DNA of 64,000 nt. It comes from Pseudomonas sp. RC10. Lineage in GTDB: Bacteria; Pseudomonadota; Gammaproteobacteria; Pseudomonadales; Pseudomonadaceae. The position numbers and the translations under genes were made by a program. Below, piece by piece: positions 1 to 9,267 of the stretch. How positions within the stretch are numbered: the stretch's first letter is position 1; the number at the start of each line of letters is the position of its first letter. Location: assembly GCF_038397775.1 (NCBI RefSeq), contig NZ_CP151650.1, positions 2,108,001 through 2,172,000 of the forward strand. The letters are read 5' to 3'. The notes under the pieces were generated by a model, which saw only the letters and a list, made by a program, of their open reading frames with translations, did not search any database and had not been told where the DNA came from.

Positions 1-2178
1 CTCCGAAGTCGGGCGATAACAACCGGCGAGCACCGATTCCAGCGCCGGATCGCCTTTGGCGCGCCCGATAATCTCCGCGACTTCCGCATCCAGCACGTCC
101 GATGGGCCTTTATGACGGCGCCCGAACGGGAACACGATCACGCGCAACAATCCGCCCAGAATCCGGTTCGGGAAGTTGCTCAGCAGTTCGTCCAGCGCAC
201 GCTCCGATTCGCCCAACGCCTCCTCCATCGACCAGCGAAACAGGGGCACCAGCGCTTCCGGGTAATCCAGATCGTGGTAGCGCTTGAGGGCCGCCGACGC
301 CAAGTACATGTGGCTGAGCACGTCGCCGAGTCGCGCCGACAGCCGCTCCCGGCGTTTCAGTTCGCCGCCCAGCAGCATCATGCTCAGGTCGGCCAACATC
401 GCGAATGCAGCCGCCTGGCGATTGAGGGCGCGGAAATAGCCCTGACTCAAGCGATCGCCCGGCATGCTTTCGAAATGGCCGACACCCAGATTAAGCACCA
501 GCGTGCTGGCCGCGTTGCGCACCGCGAAGCCGATGTGTTGCATCAACAGGCCGTCGAATTCCTTCACCGCCTGATCATGATCCTCACGTCCGGCGAGGGC
601 CATTTCCTTCAACACGAACGGATGGCAGCGAATGGCGCCCTGGCCGAAGATCATCAGGTTGCGCGACAGAATGTTCGCGCCCTCCACGGTGATGAAGATC
701 GGCGCGCCTTGCCAAGACCGGCCCAAGTAATTATTCGGGCCCATGATGATGCCCTTGCCGCCGTGCACGTCCATGGCGTGAGTAATGCACTCGCGACCGC
801 GTTCGGTCAGGTGGTATTTGAGGATCGCCGACAGCACCGACGGTTTCTCGCCCAAGTCCACGGCGTTGGCCGTCAGCATGCGCGCGCTGTCCATCAGCCA
901 TGCGTTGCCGCCGATGCGCGCCAGGGCTTCCTGAATACCCTCAAAAGCGGCGAGGGGCACGTTGAACTGCTCGCGGATCTGCGTGTACTGGCCGGTGACC
1001 AGGCTGGTGTATTTCGCGGCACCGGTGCCGACCGCAGGCAGGGAAATCGAACGGCCCACAGACAGGCAATTCATCAGCATCATCCAGCCTTTGCCGAGCA
1101 TGTCTTGACCGCCAATGAGGTATTTAAGCGGGATGAACACGTCCTTGCCTGAATTGGGGCCGTTCATGAAGGCAGCGCCCAGCGGCAAGTGGCGACGACC
1201 GATTTCCACGCCCGGTGTGTCGGTGGGAATCAACGCCAGGCTGATGCCCAGATCCTCTTCTTCGCCGAGCAGGTGTTCAGGGTCGAACGCCTTGAACGCC
1301 AAGCCGAGCAAGGTCGCGACGGGGCCGAGGGTGATGTAGCGTTTTTCCCAGTTCAGGCGCAGGCCGATGACTTCTTCGCCCTGCCACTGGCCCTTGCAGA
1401 TAATGCCGGTATCGGGCATCGCGCCCGCATCGGAGCCTGCCAGCGGGCCGGTCAGCGCAAAGCAAGGGATGTCATCGCCACGGGCCAGGCGCGGCAGGTA
1501 ATGGTTGCGCTGTTCGTCGGTGCCGTAATGCAACAGCAATTCGGCCGGGCCGAGGGAGTTGGGGACCATGACGGTGGATGCCAGGTCGCCGCTGCGGGTC
1601 GCGAGTTTCATCGCGACCTGCGAGTGGGCGTACGCCGAAAAGCCTTTGCCGCCGTATTCCTTGGGGATGATCAGCGCAAAGAAGCCGTGTTCTTTGATGT
1701 GGGCCCAGGCTTCAGGTGGCAGGTCCATGGCCTGACCGATTTCCCAGTCGCTGACCATGGCGCAGAGTTCGTTGGTGGGACCGTCGATGAACGCCTGCTC
1801 TTCTTCGGTCAGCTGGCTTTTCGGGTACGCCAGCAGCGTGTCCCAATTGGGACGGCCGCTGAACAATTCGCCGTCCCACCAGACTGTGCCCGCGTCGATG
1901 GCATCGCGTTCGGTTTCCGACATCGGTGGCAGCACTTTCTGAAACCAGGCGAACATCGGCGCGCTGAAGTATTGGCGGCGCAGGTCAGGCAGGGCCAAGG
2001 GCACTGCGACGGCCAGCCACAGCAGCCATGGAATGATCATCCAGCCGTGGGCATGACTGAACGAGCCCATCACCAGCAGATAAATTGCCACGATACCCAG
2101 GGCGGGGAAGGGGGCGACACGCCGATGGGCCAGCCAGGCCACGCCGATCACCAGCACCACGATCCACAACAACAGCAT
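1..2178 (-). CDS. fadE: acyl-CoA dehydrogenase FadE, 3' end beyond window
   Basis: Large membrane-associated acyl-CoA dehydrogenase, first oxidative step of fatty-acid beta-oxidation. The first 726 codons are visible and the frame is still open at base 1; the family is about 815 aa, so the C-terminal ~90 residues are missing. The N-terminus has two hydrophobic segments (about residues 1-20 and 28-60), typical of FadE, followed by the flavoprotein core with readable stretches such as PKEYGGKG, ALTGPLAGSDAG and DVHGGKGI. The ATG at 2178 is preceded by a strong GGAGGG site. Transcribed away from the glutathione transferase gene, with which it shares a 397-bp gap. Certain as to family; substrate chain length cannot be read. 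Confidence 0.93.
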   Translation of the reverse strand, partial: MLLLWIVVLVIGVAWLAHRRVAPFPALGIVAIYLLVMGSFSHAHGWMIIPWLLWLAVAVPLALPDLRRQYFSAPMFAWFQKVLPPMSETERDAIDAGTVWWDGELFSGRPNWDTLLAYPKSQLTEEEQAFIDGPTNELCAMVSDWEIGQAMDLPPEAWAHIKEHGFFALIIPKEYGGKGFSAYAHSQVAMKLATRSGDLASTVMVPNSLGPAELLLHYGTDEQRNHYLPRLARGDDIPCFALTGPLAGSDAGAMPDTGIICKGQWQGEEVIGLRLNWEKRYITLGPVATLLGLAFKAFDPEHLLGEEEDLGISLALIPTDTPGVEIGRRHLPLGAAFMNGPNSGKDVFIPLKYLIGGQDMLGKGWMMLMNCLSVGRSISLPAVGTGAAKYTSLVTGQYTQIREQFNVPLAAFEGIQEALARIGGNAWLMDSARMLTANAVDLGEKPSVLSAILKYHLTERGRECITHAMDVHGGKGIIMGPNNYLGRSWQGAPIFITVEGANILSRNLMIFGQGAIRCHPFVLKEMALAGREDHDQAVKEFDGLLMQHIGFAVRNAASTLVLNLGVGHFESMPGDRLSQGYFRALNRQAAAFAMLADLSMMLLGGELKRRERLSARLGDVLSHMYLASAALKRYHDLDYPEALVPLFRWSMEEALGESERALDELLSNFPNRILGGLLRVIVFPFGRRHKGPSDVLDAEVAEIIGRAKGDPALESVLAGCYRPTSE

Positions 2179-2356
2179 AAGAATCCCTCCGAAATGACGG
2201 CGCAAACGGGCGCCATCGACATCACGGGCAGCCGCTCTGGCCCGCGCATCGATAGTGACCCCGCGCCGTCGGGGGAGTTCGAGCCATGGCCGATGCGCGT
2301 GAGGGTGTGGCTCGAATACCCCCTTGGCGGGGCCATTACCGGTCACGCTATTCCTT

Positions 2357-2461
2357 GTGGGAGACGCCGGAGGTACGACGGCAGCGAATGCGGTGTGTCC
2401 GTTGAAGATGAATCGACTGATCCACCGCCGTCGCTGCCGTCGTACCTCCGGCGTCTCCCAC
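2357..2461. repeat. perfect 31-bp inverted repeat, 43-bp spacer
   Basis: The arm at 2357-2387 (begins GTGGGAGACGCCGGAGG) and its exact reverse complement at 2431-2461 flank 43 bp. A third, single copy with one mismatch lies at 12999-13029. This is a dispersed palindromic family distinct from the TGTAGGAG elements elsewhere in the window. It fills the middle of the 2179-2575 gap between divergent fadE and the GST gene; the rest of that gap holds only a ribosome binding site before the GST gene. Confidence 0.85.
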
Positions 2462-2575
2462 AGTCCGGTGGAGTAAAGCCAAATCAACGTCCCACCCCGC
2501 CCGATGGTTTAGACTGGCGGCCCGCAGGCATATGCCACTAACGTCACCCACTTAGCACTCAGGAGAACAACAACC

Positions 2576-3199
2576 ATGCTGAAAATCTGGGGCAGGAAGA
2601 ATTCGTCCAACGTCCGCAAAGCCTTGTGGGCAGCGGAAGAACTGGGGCTGGCGTACGAGGCGATCAGTGCGGGCTGCGCGTTCGGCCTCAATGATCAGCC
2701 GGACTACCTGGCGAAGAACCCCAACGGCGTGGTGCCCATGATCGAAGACGGTGACTTTGTGCTGTGGGAATCCAACGCCATCGTTAGGTACCTGACCGCG
2801 CAATACGCTCCGGATTCAGCGCTGCACCCCAGCGATCCCAAGGCCCGCGCCCAAGCGGACAAATGGATGGACTGGACCACGTCGACCTTCGCCGGGCCAT
2901 TCCGCACCGTGTTCTGGGGTGTGTTGCGCACGCCCGCCGATCAGCAGGACTGGACGCAGATCAAACTTGCGAAAGGCACCGTCGAAGGCTTGCTGCGCAT
3001 TGTCGATGAAACCCTCGCTCGCCAGCCCTGGCTGTCCGGCGACGCGTTTGGTATGGGCGATATTCCGCTGGGCAGCTTTATTTATGCCTGGTTCGAAATG
3101 CCGATTGAACGCGCAGAGCTGCCTCACCTCAAAGCCTGGTACGAGCGTTTACAGCAACGTCCCGCGTTCCGTAAGGCTGTGATGACAGCGCTGACGTGA
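2576..3199 (+). CDS. glutathione S-transferase family protein
   Basis: 207 aa, the usual length for a soluble cytosolic GST. The thioredoxin-like N-terminal domain carries NSSNVRK near residues 9-15, where a Ser would activate glutathione, the cis-Pro glutathione-binding motif NPNGVVP (about 48-54) and ESNAIVRYL (about 64-72). An all-helical C-terminal domain follows. The start is supported by AGGAG ten bases upstream. Likely conjugates glutathione to electrophiles or peroxides; the substrate is unknown. Stands alone, divergent from fadE. Confidence 0.88.
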   Translation: MLKIWGRKNSSNVRKALWAAEELGLAYEAISAGCAFGLNDQPDYLAKNPNGVVPMIEDGDFVLWESNAIVRYLTAQYAPDSALHPSDPKARAQADKWMDWTTSTFAGPFRTVFWGVLRTPADQQDWTQIKLAKGTVEGLLRIVDETLARQPWLSGDAFGMGDIPLGSFIYAWFEMPIERAELPHLKAWYERLQQRPAFRKAVMTALT

Positions 3200-3397
3200 G
3201 CGTTACCGCGTTAGATTAATAACGACTATCAATAGATCTCGCTGTACTTGCGCGGCGTGGGCAAGCAACATTGACGCTCGTTTCACTTTGCAACGGATTG
3301 TTTCGGCGACCCAGTATCAGCGGCCCGAACGATCCGGCAGCCAGGCTTTTGTCATCATTTATTCCTTTTCTTTCCTTTTATTGGTGTGTTTTCAGTC

Positions 3398-4330
3398 ATG
3401 AGTTCAGCTCTGTCCATCCGGCAGCTAACCAAGACCTACGGCAACGGTTTCCAGGCCCTCAAGGGCATCGATCTGGACGTCGCCGAGGGTGATTTCTTCG
3501 CATTGCTCGGCCCTAACGGTGCCGGCAAATCCACCACCATCGGAATCATCTCGACCCTGGTCAACAAGACCACGGGTACGGTGAACATTTTCGGCCACGA
3601 CCTGGATCGCAACCCGGCGCAGCTCAAGCGCTCGATCGGTGTGGTGCCTCAGGAATTCAACTTCAACCAGTTCGAGAAGACTTTCGACATCGTCGTGACC
3701 CAGGCCGGTTACTACGGCATCCCGCCGAAGATCGCCAAGGAACGCGCCGAGCAGTACCTGACCCAGTTGGGGCTGTGGGACAAGCGCAACGTGCCGTCGC
3801 GGTCGCTGTCCGGCGGCATGAAGCGTCGTTTGATGATCGCCCGCGCGCTGATTCACGAACCGCGCCTGCTGATTCTCGACGAGCCGACGGCGGGCGTGGA
3901 CATCGAGCTGCGCCGTTCGATGTGGACTTTTCTCACCGAGCTGAACGAGAAGGGCATCACCATCATCCTCACCACGCACTACCTGGAAGAGGCTGAGCAG
4001 CTGTGCCGCAACATCGGCATCATCGATCACGGCACCATCATCGAAAACACCGGGATGAAAACCCTGCTCAATACGTTGCACGCCGAGACGTTCCTGCTGG
4101 ACCTCAAAGATCCGATGGCCGTAGCACCGCAGCTGGCGGGCTATCCGTCGCGGCTGGTGGATGAACGCACGCTGGAGGTGCAGGTGGATAAAACCGTCGG
4201 CATCACTGCGCTGTTCGGTCAACTGGCGCTGCAAAACGTTCAGGTGCTGAGCCTGCGCAATAAAACCAACCGCCTTGAGGAGCTGTTCGTGGGCCTGGTC
4301 GAGAAAAATCTGTCGAAGGTGGCGGTATGA
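3398..4330 (+). CDS. yadG: ABC exporter ATP-binding protein, YadG-like
   Basis: 310-aa ATPase of an ABC-2 exporter. Visible: Walker A GPNGAGKST (about residues 39-47), Q-loop region VPQEFNF, signature LSGGMKRR, Walker B LLILDEPTAGVD and switch His in TTHYLEE. A GTG 12 bases upstream is in frame, but the ATG at 3398 starts the conserved SALSIRQLTK strand and is preferred; no good ribosome binding site is seen before either. Overlaps the permease gene by 4 bp (ATGA), so the two are translationally coupled. Cargo unknown; E. coli YadG/YadH is the closest named pair. Confidence 0.9.
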   Translation: MSSALSIRQLTKTYGNGFQALKGIDLDVAEGDFFALLGPNGAGKSTTIGIISTLVNKTTGTVNIFGHDLDRNPAQLKRSIGVVPQEFNFNQFEKTFDIVVTQAGYYGIPPKIAKERAEQYLTQLGLWDKRNVPSRSLSGGMKRRLMIARALIHEPRLLILDEPTAGVDIELRRSMWTFLTELNEKGITIILTTHYLEEAEQLCRNIGIIDHGTIIENTGMKTLLNTLHAETFLLDLKDPMAVAPQLAGYPSRLVDERTLEVQVDKTVGITALFGQLALQNVQVLSLRNKTNRLEELFVGLVEKNLSKVAV

Positions 4331-5106
4331 GTTCAGAGCTGCGCCCCAACCTGATCGCAATGAACACCATCGTCTATCGGGAGGTCCGTCGCTTCATGCG
4401 GATCTGGCCGCAGACCCTGCTACCGCCAGCGATCACCATGGTTCTGTACTTCGTGATCTTCGGCAACCTGATCGGTCGACAGATCGGCGACATGGGTGGC
4501 TTTACCTACATGCAATACATCGTGCCGGGCCTGATCATGATGTCGGTGATCACCAACTCCTACGGCAACGTGGTGTCGAGCTTCTTCGGCGCGAAATTCC
4601 AGCGCTCGGTGGAAGAGCTGATGGTGTCGCCGGTCTCGCCGCACACCATTCTGATCGGCTACACCCTCGGCGGTATGTTGCGCGGGTTGATGGTGGGCGT
4701 GATCGTCACGATCCTCTCGATGTTCTTCACCGACCTGCAGGTGCATCACCTGGGCGTGACCCTCATTGTGGTGGTGCTGACGGCGACGATCTTCTCGCTG
4801 CTGGGCTTCATCAACGCGGTGTTTGCGCGCAACTTCGATGACATCTCGATCATTCCGACGTTCGTGCTGACGCCGCTGACCTATCTGGGCGGGGTGTTCT
4901 ATTCGATCAACCTGCTGCCGCCGTTCTGGCAGACTGTGTCGCTGGCCAACCCTGTGCTGCACATGGTTAACGCCTTCCGCTTCGGGATTCTCGGTGTATC
5001 GGACATCAAGATCAGCGTGGCGCTGGCGTTCATGGTCGTGGCGACCATCGTCCTGTACCTCGGCTGCGCACGCCTGCTGGTGAGCGGGCGCGGTATGCGG
5101 CAGTAA
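4327..5106 (+). CDS. yadH: ABC-2 type permease, YadH-like
   Basis: 259-aa inner-membrane permease with about six hydrophobic helices and the ABC-2 signature region near PTFVLTPLTYLGGVFYSI (about residues 178-195). Partner of the preceding ATPase, with which it overlaps by 4 bp; together they make a two-gene efflux transporter. A REP palindrome 30 bp past the stop probably marks the 3' end of the transcript. The exported substrate cannot be inferred from sequence. Confidence 0.92.
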   Translation: MSSELRPNLIAMNTIVYREVRRFMRIWPQTLLPPAITMVLYFVIFGNLIGRQIGDMGGFTYMQYIVPGLIMMSVITNSYGNVVSSFFGAKFQRSVEELMVSPVSPHTILIGYTLGGMLRGLMVGVIVTILSMFFTDLQVHHLGVTLIVVVLTATIFSLLGFINAVFARNFDDISIIPTFVLTPLTYLGGVFYSINLLPPFWQTVSLANPVLHMVNAFRFGILGVSDIKISVALAFMVVATIVLYLGCARLLVSGRGMRQ

Positions 5107-5136
5107 CCCTGCGGCAGCTCTGCATGTCGCAAATCC

Positions 5137-5164
5137 TGTAGGAGCCGGCAAGCCGGCTCCTACA
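5137..5164. repeat. REP palindrome, 13-bp arms
   Basis: TGTAGGAGCCGGC, two bases, then its perfect reverse complement. Typical Pseudomonas REP core. Lies between the convergent ends of yadH and the DUF2062 gene and can fold as a stem-loop at the end of either mRNA. Confidence 0.85.
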
Positions 5165-5183
5165 ATGGTGTGCATTGAGGGCG

Positions 5184-5699
5184 TCAGCCGCGCTTGGCTT
5201 TTCGCCGCTTCCACTGCCGTCCCACCCACCACCGCCAATACCCCATCGTCCCGAAATACCCCACCAGCCCCAGCACCACGCCCGCCACGAGCGACCCCAA
5301 CAGAAACGGTTGCCACAGCGTCGTGAGCTGCCCGCTGATCCAGTCCCAGCTCATCTCGTCCGGAAAGTGCCTCGGCGGCAGCCCCAGCAACAGAGCGCCG
5401 ATCTTGTAGGTGACATAGAACACCGGCGGCATCGTCAGCGGGTTGGTCAGCCAGCACAGGCTCACCGCAATCGGCATGTTCGCCCGTAGCCAGATTGCCA
5501 AAAACGCCGCCAGCAGCATCTGCAACGGCATCGGCATCAACGCCGCGAACAAACCAATCCCCATCGCCCTCGCCACGGAATGCCGATTGAGGTGCCAGAG
5601 GTTGGGGTCGTGGAGGAGGGTGCCGAGAAAGCGTAAGGATTTGTGTTCCCGGATGCTGTTTGGATCGGGCATGTACCGCTTGATCAGGTGGCGTGGCAT
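5184..5699 (-). CDS. DUF2062 domain membrane protein
   Basis: 171 aa with three or four hydrophobic segments. The central region, SVARAMGIGLFAALMP through LTNPLTMPP (about residues 41-96), is the DUF2062 signature. Inner-membrane protein of unknown function, usually next to comEC in Pseudomonas, as here, where it is transcribed divergently from comEC across a 155-bp gap. Start at ATG 5699. Confidence 0.85.
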   Translation of the reverse strand: MPRHLIKRYMPDPNSIREHKSLRFLGTLLHDPNLWHLNRHSVARAMGIGLFAALMPMPLQMLLAAFLAIWLRANMPIAVSLCWLTNPLTMPPVFYVTYKIGALLLGLPPRHFPDEMSWDWISGQLTTLWQPFLLGSLVAGVVLGLVGYFGTMGYWRWWVGRQWKRRKAKRG

Positions 5700-5854
5700 A
5701 CAGGAAATCCGGGGGCTTGGCCGAGAAATTCGGGCCAGTATGCATGGATAGTGACGTATGGAAATTCAGACATTGTGACAATTAATAAAAGCGCGCCTCC
5801 CCCTGTGCGCTAAGTCATGAAGGTGAATTTCATCGGTCGACAGGGGAAAACCTC

Positions 5855-8071
5855 ATGCGCACAGGGATGGTGGCGCTAGCACTGGGATTGTTGGTCCTGC
5901 GTTTTTTACCGGCATTACCGCCGGTCTGGTTGATGCTGGCGATGCCGGTGGTGGCGCTGATGCTGTTGCCATTTCGCAGTTATCCGCTGGCTTTTTTTCT
6001 GTTTGGACTGACGTGGGCCAGCGTTTCCGCGCAATCCGCCTTGGACGATCGATTGCCCGAGCGGCTCGACGGCCAGACGTTGTGGCTCGAAGGCACTGTC
6101 GTCGGTTTGCCTCAGAGCGCTGACGGCGTGGTGCGTTTTCAGCTCGAAGACCCTGTTTCGCGGCGCACTCGATTGCCGGATCGCATGCGCGTCGCCTGGT
6201 ACGGCGGTGCCGACGTGCGCAGCGGCGAGCGCTGGCGGTTGGCGGTCAAACTCAAACGCCCCGGCGGTCTGGCCAACCCCGGCGCGTTCGACTACGAGGC
6301 CTGGCTGTTGGCCCAGCGTATCGGGGCGACGGGCACGGTGGTTGACGGCGAGTTGATCGCGGCCACGGCAGAACCCTGGCGGGATCGCATTCGTCAGCGG
6401 CTGATGGCAGTCGATGCCCAAGGGCATGAGGGCGGTCTCGCGGCGCTGGTGTTGGGGGACGATTCGGGCCTCAGCACGGCACAGTGGCAGGTGCTGCAAG
6501 ACACCGGCACCGTGCACCTGCTGGTGATCTCGGGTACTCACATCGGGCTTCTGGCAGGATTGCTTTACGGTCTGGTGGCGGGCCTTGCACGCTGGGGGCT
6601 GTGGCCACGGTTCATCCCCTGGTTGCCCTCAGCCTGCGCGCTCGCTTTGGGTGGTGCGTTGATTTACGGCTTTCTCGCCGGGTTCGACGTGCCGGTGCAG
6701 CGGGCCTGCATCATGCTCGGACTCGTCCTGCTGTGGCGCCTGCGGTTTCGGCATCTGGGCGTGGCCTGGCCAATACTGATCGCGCTCAACGGCGTATTGC
6801 TCGCCGAGCCGCTGATCAGTCTGCGCCCCGGTTTCTGGCTGTCGTTCGCGGCGGTCGGAATTCTCCTCCTGATCTTCGGTGGACGCCTCGGCGCCTGGCA
6901 CTGGCTGCACAGTTGGTCTCGCGCCCAGTGGCTGATCGCGCTCGGTCTGCTGCCGGTGCTGCTGGCGCTGAACCTGCCGGTCAGCCTGAGCGGGCCGCTG
7001 GTCAATCTGGTCGCGGTGCCGTGGGTCAGTGTTTTGATCCTGCCCTTGGCACTGTTCGGCACGTTTTTGCTCTCGATTCCGCCGATTGGTGAGAGCTTGC
7101 TCTGGCTGGCGGGCGGCGCGATGGAGGGGCTCTTCCGGGTGCTCAGCCCGATGGCCGACCTCATACCCGCGTGGACGGGTCCTGCCGTGCCGTTCTGGGT
7201 CTGGCCCTTCAGTCTGTTGGGTGCGTTGCTGCTGTTGCTGCCCAATGGCGTGCCGTTGCGCCCGCTGGGCTGGCCGATGTTGCTGCTGTGCGTGTTCGCG
7301 CCGCAGAAAAGCGTCCCGTTGGGCGAAGTCGAAGTGACGCAACTGGACGTCGGCCAAGGCCTGGCGATCCTGCTGCGCACGCAAAACCATGCGCTGCTGT
7401 ATGACGCCGGGCCGCGGTTTGGCGAGTTCGACATCGGACAGCGTGTGGTCCTTCCGGCCATTCGCCGTGCCGGGATCACCGAGTTGGACCTGATGCTGCT
7501 CAGCCACGCCGACGCTGATCACGCGGGAGGGGCGCCTGCCATCCATCAAGCCATGCCAGTGTCGAGAGTGCTTGGCGGCGACATCGAACGCATGCCCCCC
7601 GAATTGTCTGTCGAGCGCTGTCAGAACGGTGAGCGCTGGACGTGGGACAACGTGACGTTTGCCACCTGGATCTGGGAGCAGGCCGGGGAGGGCAATCAGG
7701 GTTCCTGCGTCCTGAGCATCGAGGCGAACGGCGAGCGGCTGTTATTGACCGGTGACATCGACGTCCCTGCCGAGCGCGCCATGCTGGAGCAAGGTTTCGA
7801 CGTTCGTGCCGACTGGCTGCAAGCGCCTCATCACGGCAGCCGCACGTCTTCGTCGAAACGCTTTCTGCAGGCGGTTTCGCCTCGCGGTGTGCTGATTTCC
7901 CGAGGTCGCAATAATGCGTTTGGCCATCCCCATCCGTTGGTGATGTCGCGCTACCGCTGGCTGAAGATCGACACCCATGACAGTGCGGAGCATGGGGCTC
8001 TCACGCTGCAATTGGGGACCTTCGGCGAGGTGGACTTCGAGCGGGCTGTCCGACGTTTCTGGCGAGAGTGA
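5855..8071 (+). CDS. comEC: DNA internalization protein ComEC/Rec2
   Basis: 738-aa polytopic protein that would carry single-stranded DNA across the inner membrane during natural transformation. N-terminal hydrophobic segments and an OB-like region (about residues 60-165) precede the Competence domain with many helices (about 185-485). The C-terminal metallo-beta-lactamase domain has LSHADADHAGG (about 549-559) and a later HHGS. Length matches intact family members, with no frameshift. GGGG seven bases before the ATG supports the start. Whether the cell is naturally competent cannot be told from this gene alone. Confidence 0.93.
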   Translation: MRTGMVALALGLLVLRFLPALPPVWLMLAMPVVALMLLPFRSYPLAFFLFGLTWASVSAQSALDDRLPERLDGQTLWLEGTVVGLPQSADGVVRFQLEDPVSRRTRLPDRMRVAWYGGADVRSGERWRLAVKLKRPGGLANPGAFDYEAWLLAQRIGATGTVVDGELIAATAEPWRDRIRQRLMAVDAQGHEGGLAALVLGDDSGLSTAQWQVLQDTGTVHLLVISGTHIGLLAGLLYGLVAGLARWGLWPRFIPWLPSACALALGGALIYGFLAGFDVPVQRACIMLGLVLLWRLRFRHLGVAWPILIALNGVLLAEPLISLRPGFWLSFAAVGILLLIFGGRLGAWHWLHSWSRAQWLIALGLLPVLLALNLPVSLSGPLVNLVAVPWVSVLILPLALFGTFLLSIPPIGESLLWLAGGAMEGLFRVLSPMADLIPAWTGPAVPFWVWPFSLLGALLLLLPNGVPLRPLGWPMLLLCVFAPQKSVPLGEVEVTQLDVGQGLAILLRTQNHALLYDAGPRFGEFDIGQRVVLPAIRRAGITELDLMLLSHADADHAGGAPAIHQAMPVSRVLGGDIERMPPELSVERCQNGERWTWDNVTFATWIWEQAGEGNQGSCVLSIEANGERLLLTGDIDVPAERAMLEQGFDVRADWLQAPHHGSRTSSSKRFLQAVSPRGVLISRGRNNAFGHPHPLVMSRYRWLKIDTHDSAEHGALTLQLGTFGEVDFERAVRRFWRE

Positions 8072-8164
8072 TCAGCCGGTTATTCATCGGACAGGATCAG
8101 TCAGCGATGCGATGTGCCGACCGTATGTTAGAGTAGCGCCACTTTTTTTCAGGGGGTGGTCGCT

Positions 8165-8839
8165 GTGTGGGAGCTGGTCAAATCTGGTGGCTGGATGATG
8201 CTACCGATCATTTTGAGTTCCATTGCCGCCGTCGGAATCATCATCGAGCGTCTTTGGACCTTGCGCGCCAGCCGCATCACGCCACCGCATCTGCTCGGTC
8301 AGGTATGGCGCTGGATTCAGGACAAACAGCTGAGCGGTGAAAAGCTCAAGGAGCTGCGCGCCGATTCGCCGCTGGGTGAAATCCTCGCCGCAGGCCTGGC
8401 CAACTCCCGTCACGGTCGCGAGATCATGAAAGAGTGCATCGAGGAGGCCGCCGCCCGCGTGATTCACGAACTCGAACGTTATCTGGCGACCCTCGGCACC
8501 ATCGCCGCCATGGCGCCGCTGCTGGGTCTGTTGGGCACCGTGCTCGGCATGATCGACATTTTCAGCTCGTTCACCAGCACCGGCATGACCGGAAACGCGG
8601 GCATGCTCGCGGGTGGTATCGCCAAGGCGTTGATCTGCACCGCGTCCGGCCTGACCGTCGCGATTCCGACGATTTTCTTCCACCGCTACCTGCAAAGCCG
8701 TGTGGACGAACTGGTGGTCGGCATGGAACAGGAAGCCATCAAATTGGTGGAAGTGGTGCAGGGCGACCGCGACGTCGACCTGACCGATGCCAAGCCTGAC
8801 CTCAAGGCCGCCGCTCGTGGCGAGGGCCGCAAGAAGTGA
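8165..8839 (+). CDS. exbB: ExbB/TolQ-type motor protein
   Basis: 224-aa inner-membrane proton-channel subunit of the MotA/TolQ/ExbB family. An N-terminal helix (MLPIILSSIAAVGIIIE), then two C-terminal helices around LGTIAAMAPLLGLLGTVLGM and AGGIAKALICTASGLTVAIP. Start is the GTG at 8165, with AGGGGGTGG ending 7 bases before it; an in-frame GTG at 8156 lies inside that site. The stop overlaps exbD by 4 bp. Probably energises an outer-membrane process; no tonB or tolA lies nearby, so the partner is unknown. Confidence 0.9.
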   Translation: MWELVKSGGWMMLPIILSSIAAVGIIIERLWTLRASRITPPHLLGQVWRWIQDKQLSGEKLKELRADSPLGEILAAGLANSRHGREIMKECIEEAAARVIHELERYLATLGTIAAMAPLLGLLGTVLGMIDIFSSFTSTGMTGNAGMLAGGIAKALICTASGLTVAIPTIFFHRYLQSRVDELVVGMEQEAIKLVEVVQGDRDVDLTDAKPDLKAAARGEGRKK

Positions 8840-9267
8840 AATTCCGTCGCCGCAAACCCCGGGAGACCATCGACATCAACCTGGTGTCGCTGATCGACGT
8901 GGTGTTCATCCTGTTGCTGTTCTTCGTGGTCACCACCACGTTTACCCGCGAGACCCAATTGCGCGTGGACCTGCCCCAAGCCGTCACCGGCGCCTCGGCG
9001 GACGATGTGGATAAAAAGCACGTGGACATCACCATCAACGCCGACGGCGTCTATTCGGTGAACAACACCCTGCTGGCCGACAGCAAGCTGGACACGCTGA
9101 TCGACGCGTTGCAGAAGGAATCCGGTGGCGACACCAGCCTGCCGTTGTCCATCAGCGCCGATGGCAAAACCCCGCACCAAGCGGTCATCACGGCCATGGA
9201 CGCGGCGGGCAAGCTGGGTTTCGCCCATTTGCGCATGACCACTGTCGAGGCCGCATCGGCTAACTGA
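8836..9267 (+). CDS. exbD: ExbD/TolR-type biopolymer transport protein
   Basis: 143 aa. One N-terminal transmembrane helix (about residues 15-37) contains the conserved Asp in [15 protein letters not shown] that takes part in proton flow, followed by a periplasmic domain. Overlaps exbB by 4 bp and lpxK by 1 bp, so the motor pair is co-translated with lipid A synthesis genes. This exbB-exbD-lpxK order is the usual Pseudomonas arrangement. Confidence 0.92.
   Translation: MKFRRRKPRETIDINLVSLIDVVFILLLFFVVTTTFTRETQLRVDLPQAVTGASADDVDKKHVDITINADGVYSVNNTLLADSKLDTLIDALQKESGGDTSLPLSISADGKTPHQAVITAMDAAGKLGFAHLRMTTVEAASAN

Noticed and set aside
2357..2461. Inverted repeat as a CRISPR or IS end
   Set aside because: Only one pair, no spacers in series, no transposase inside the 43-bp spacer.
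112..2541. Long plus-strand frames over fadE
   Set aside because: Shadows of fadE, whose own frame is open to the window edge and reads as a clear acyl-CoA dehydrogenase.
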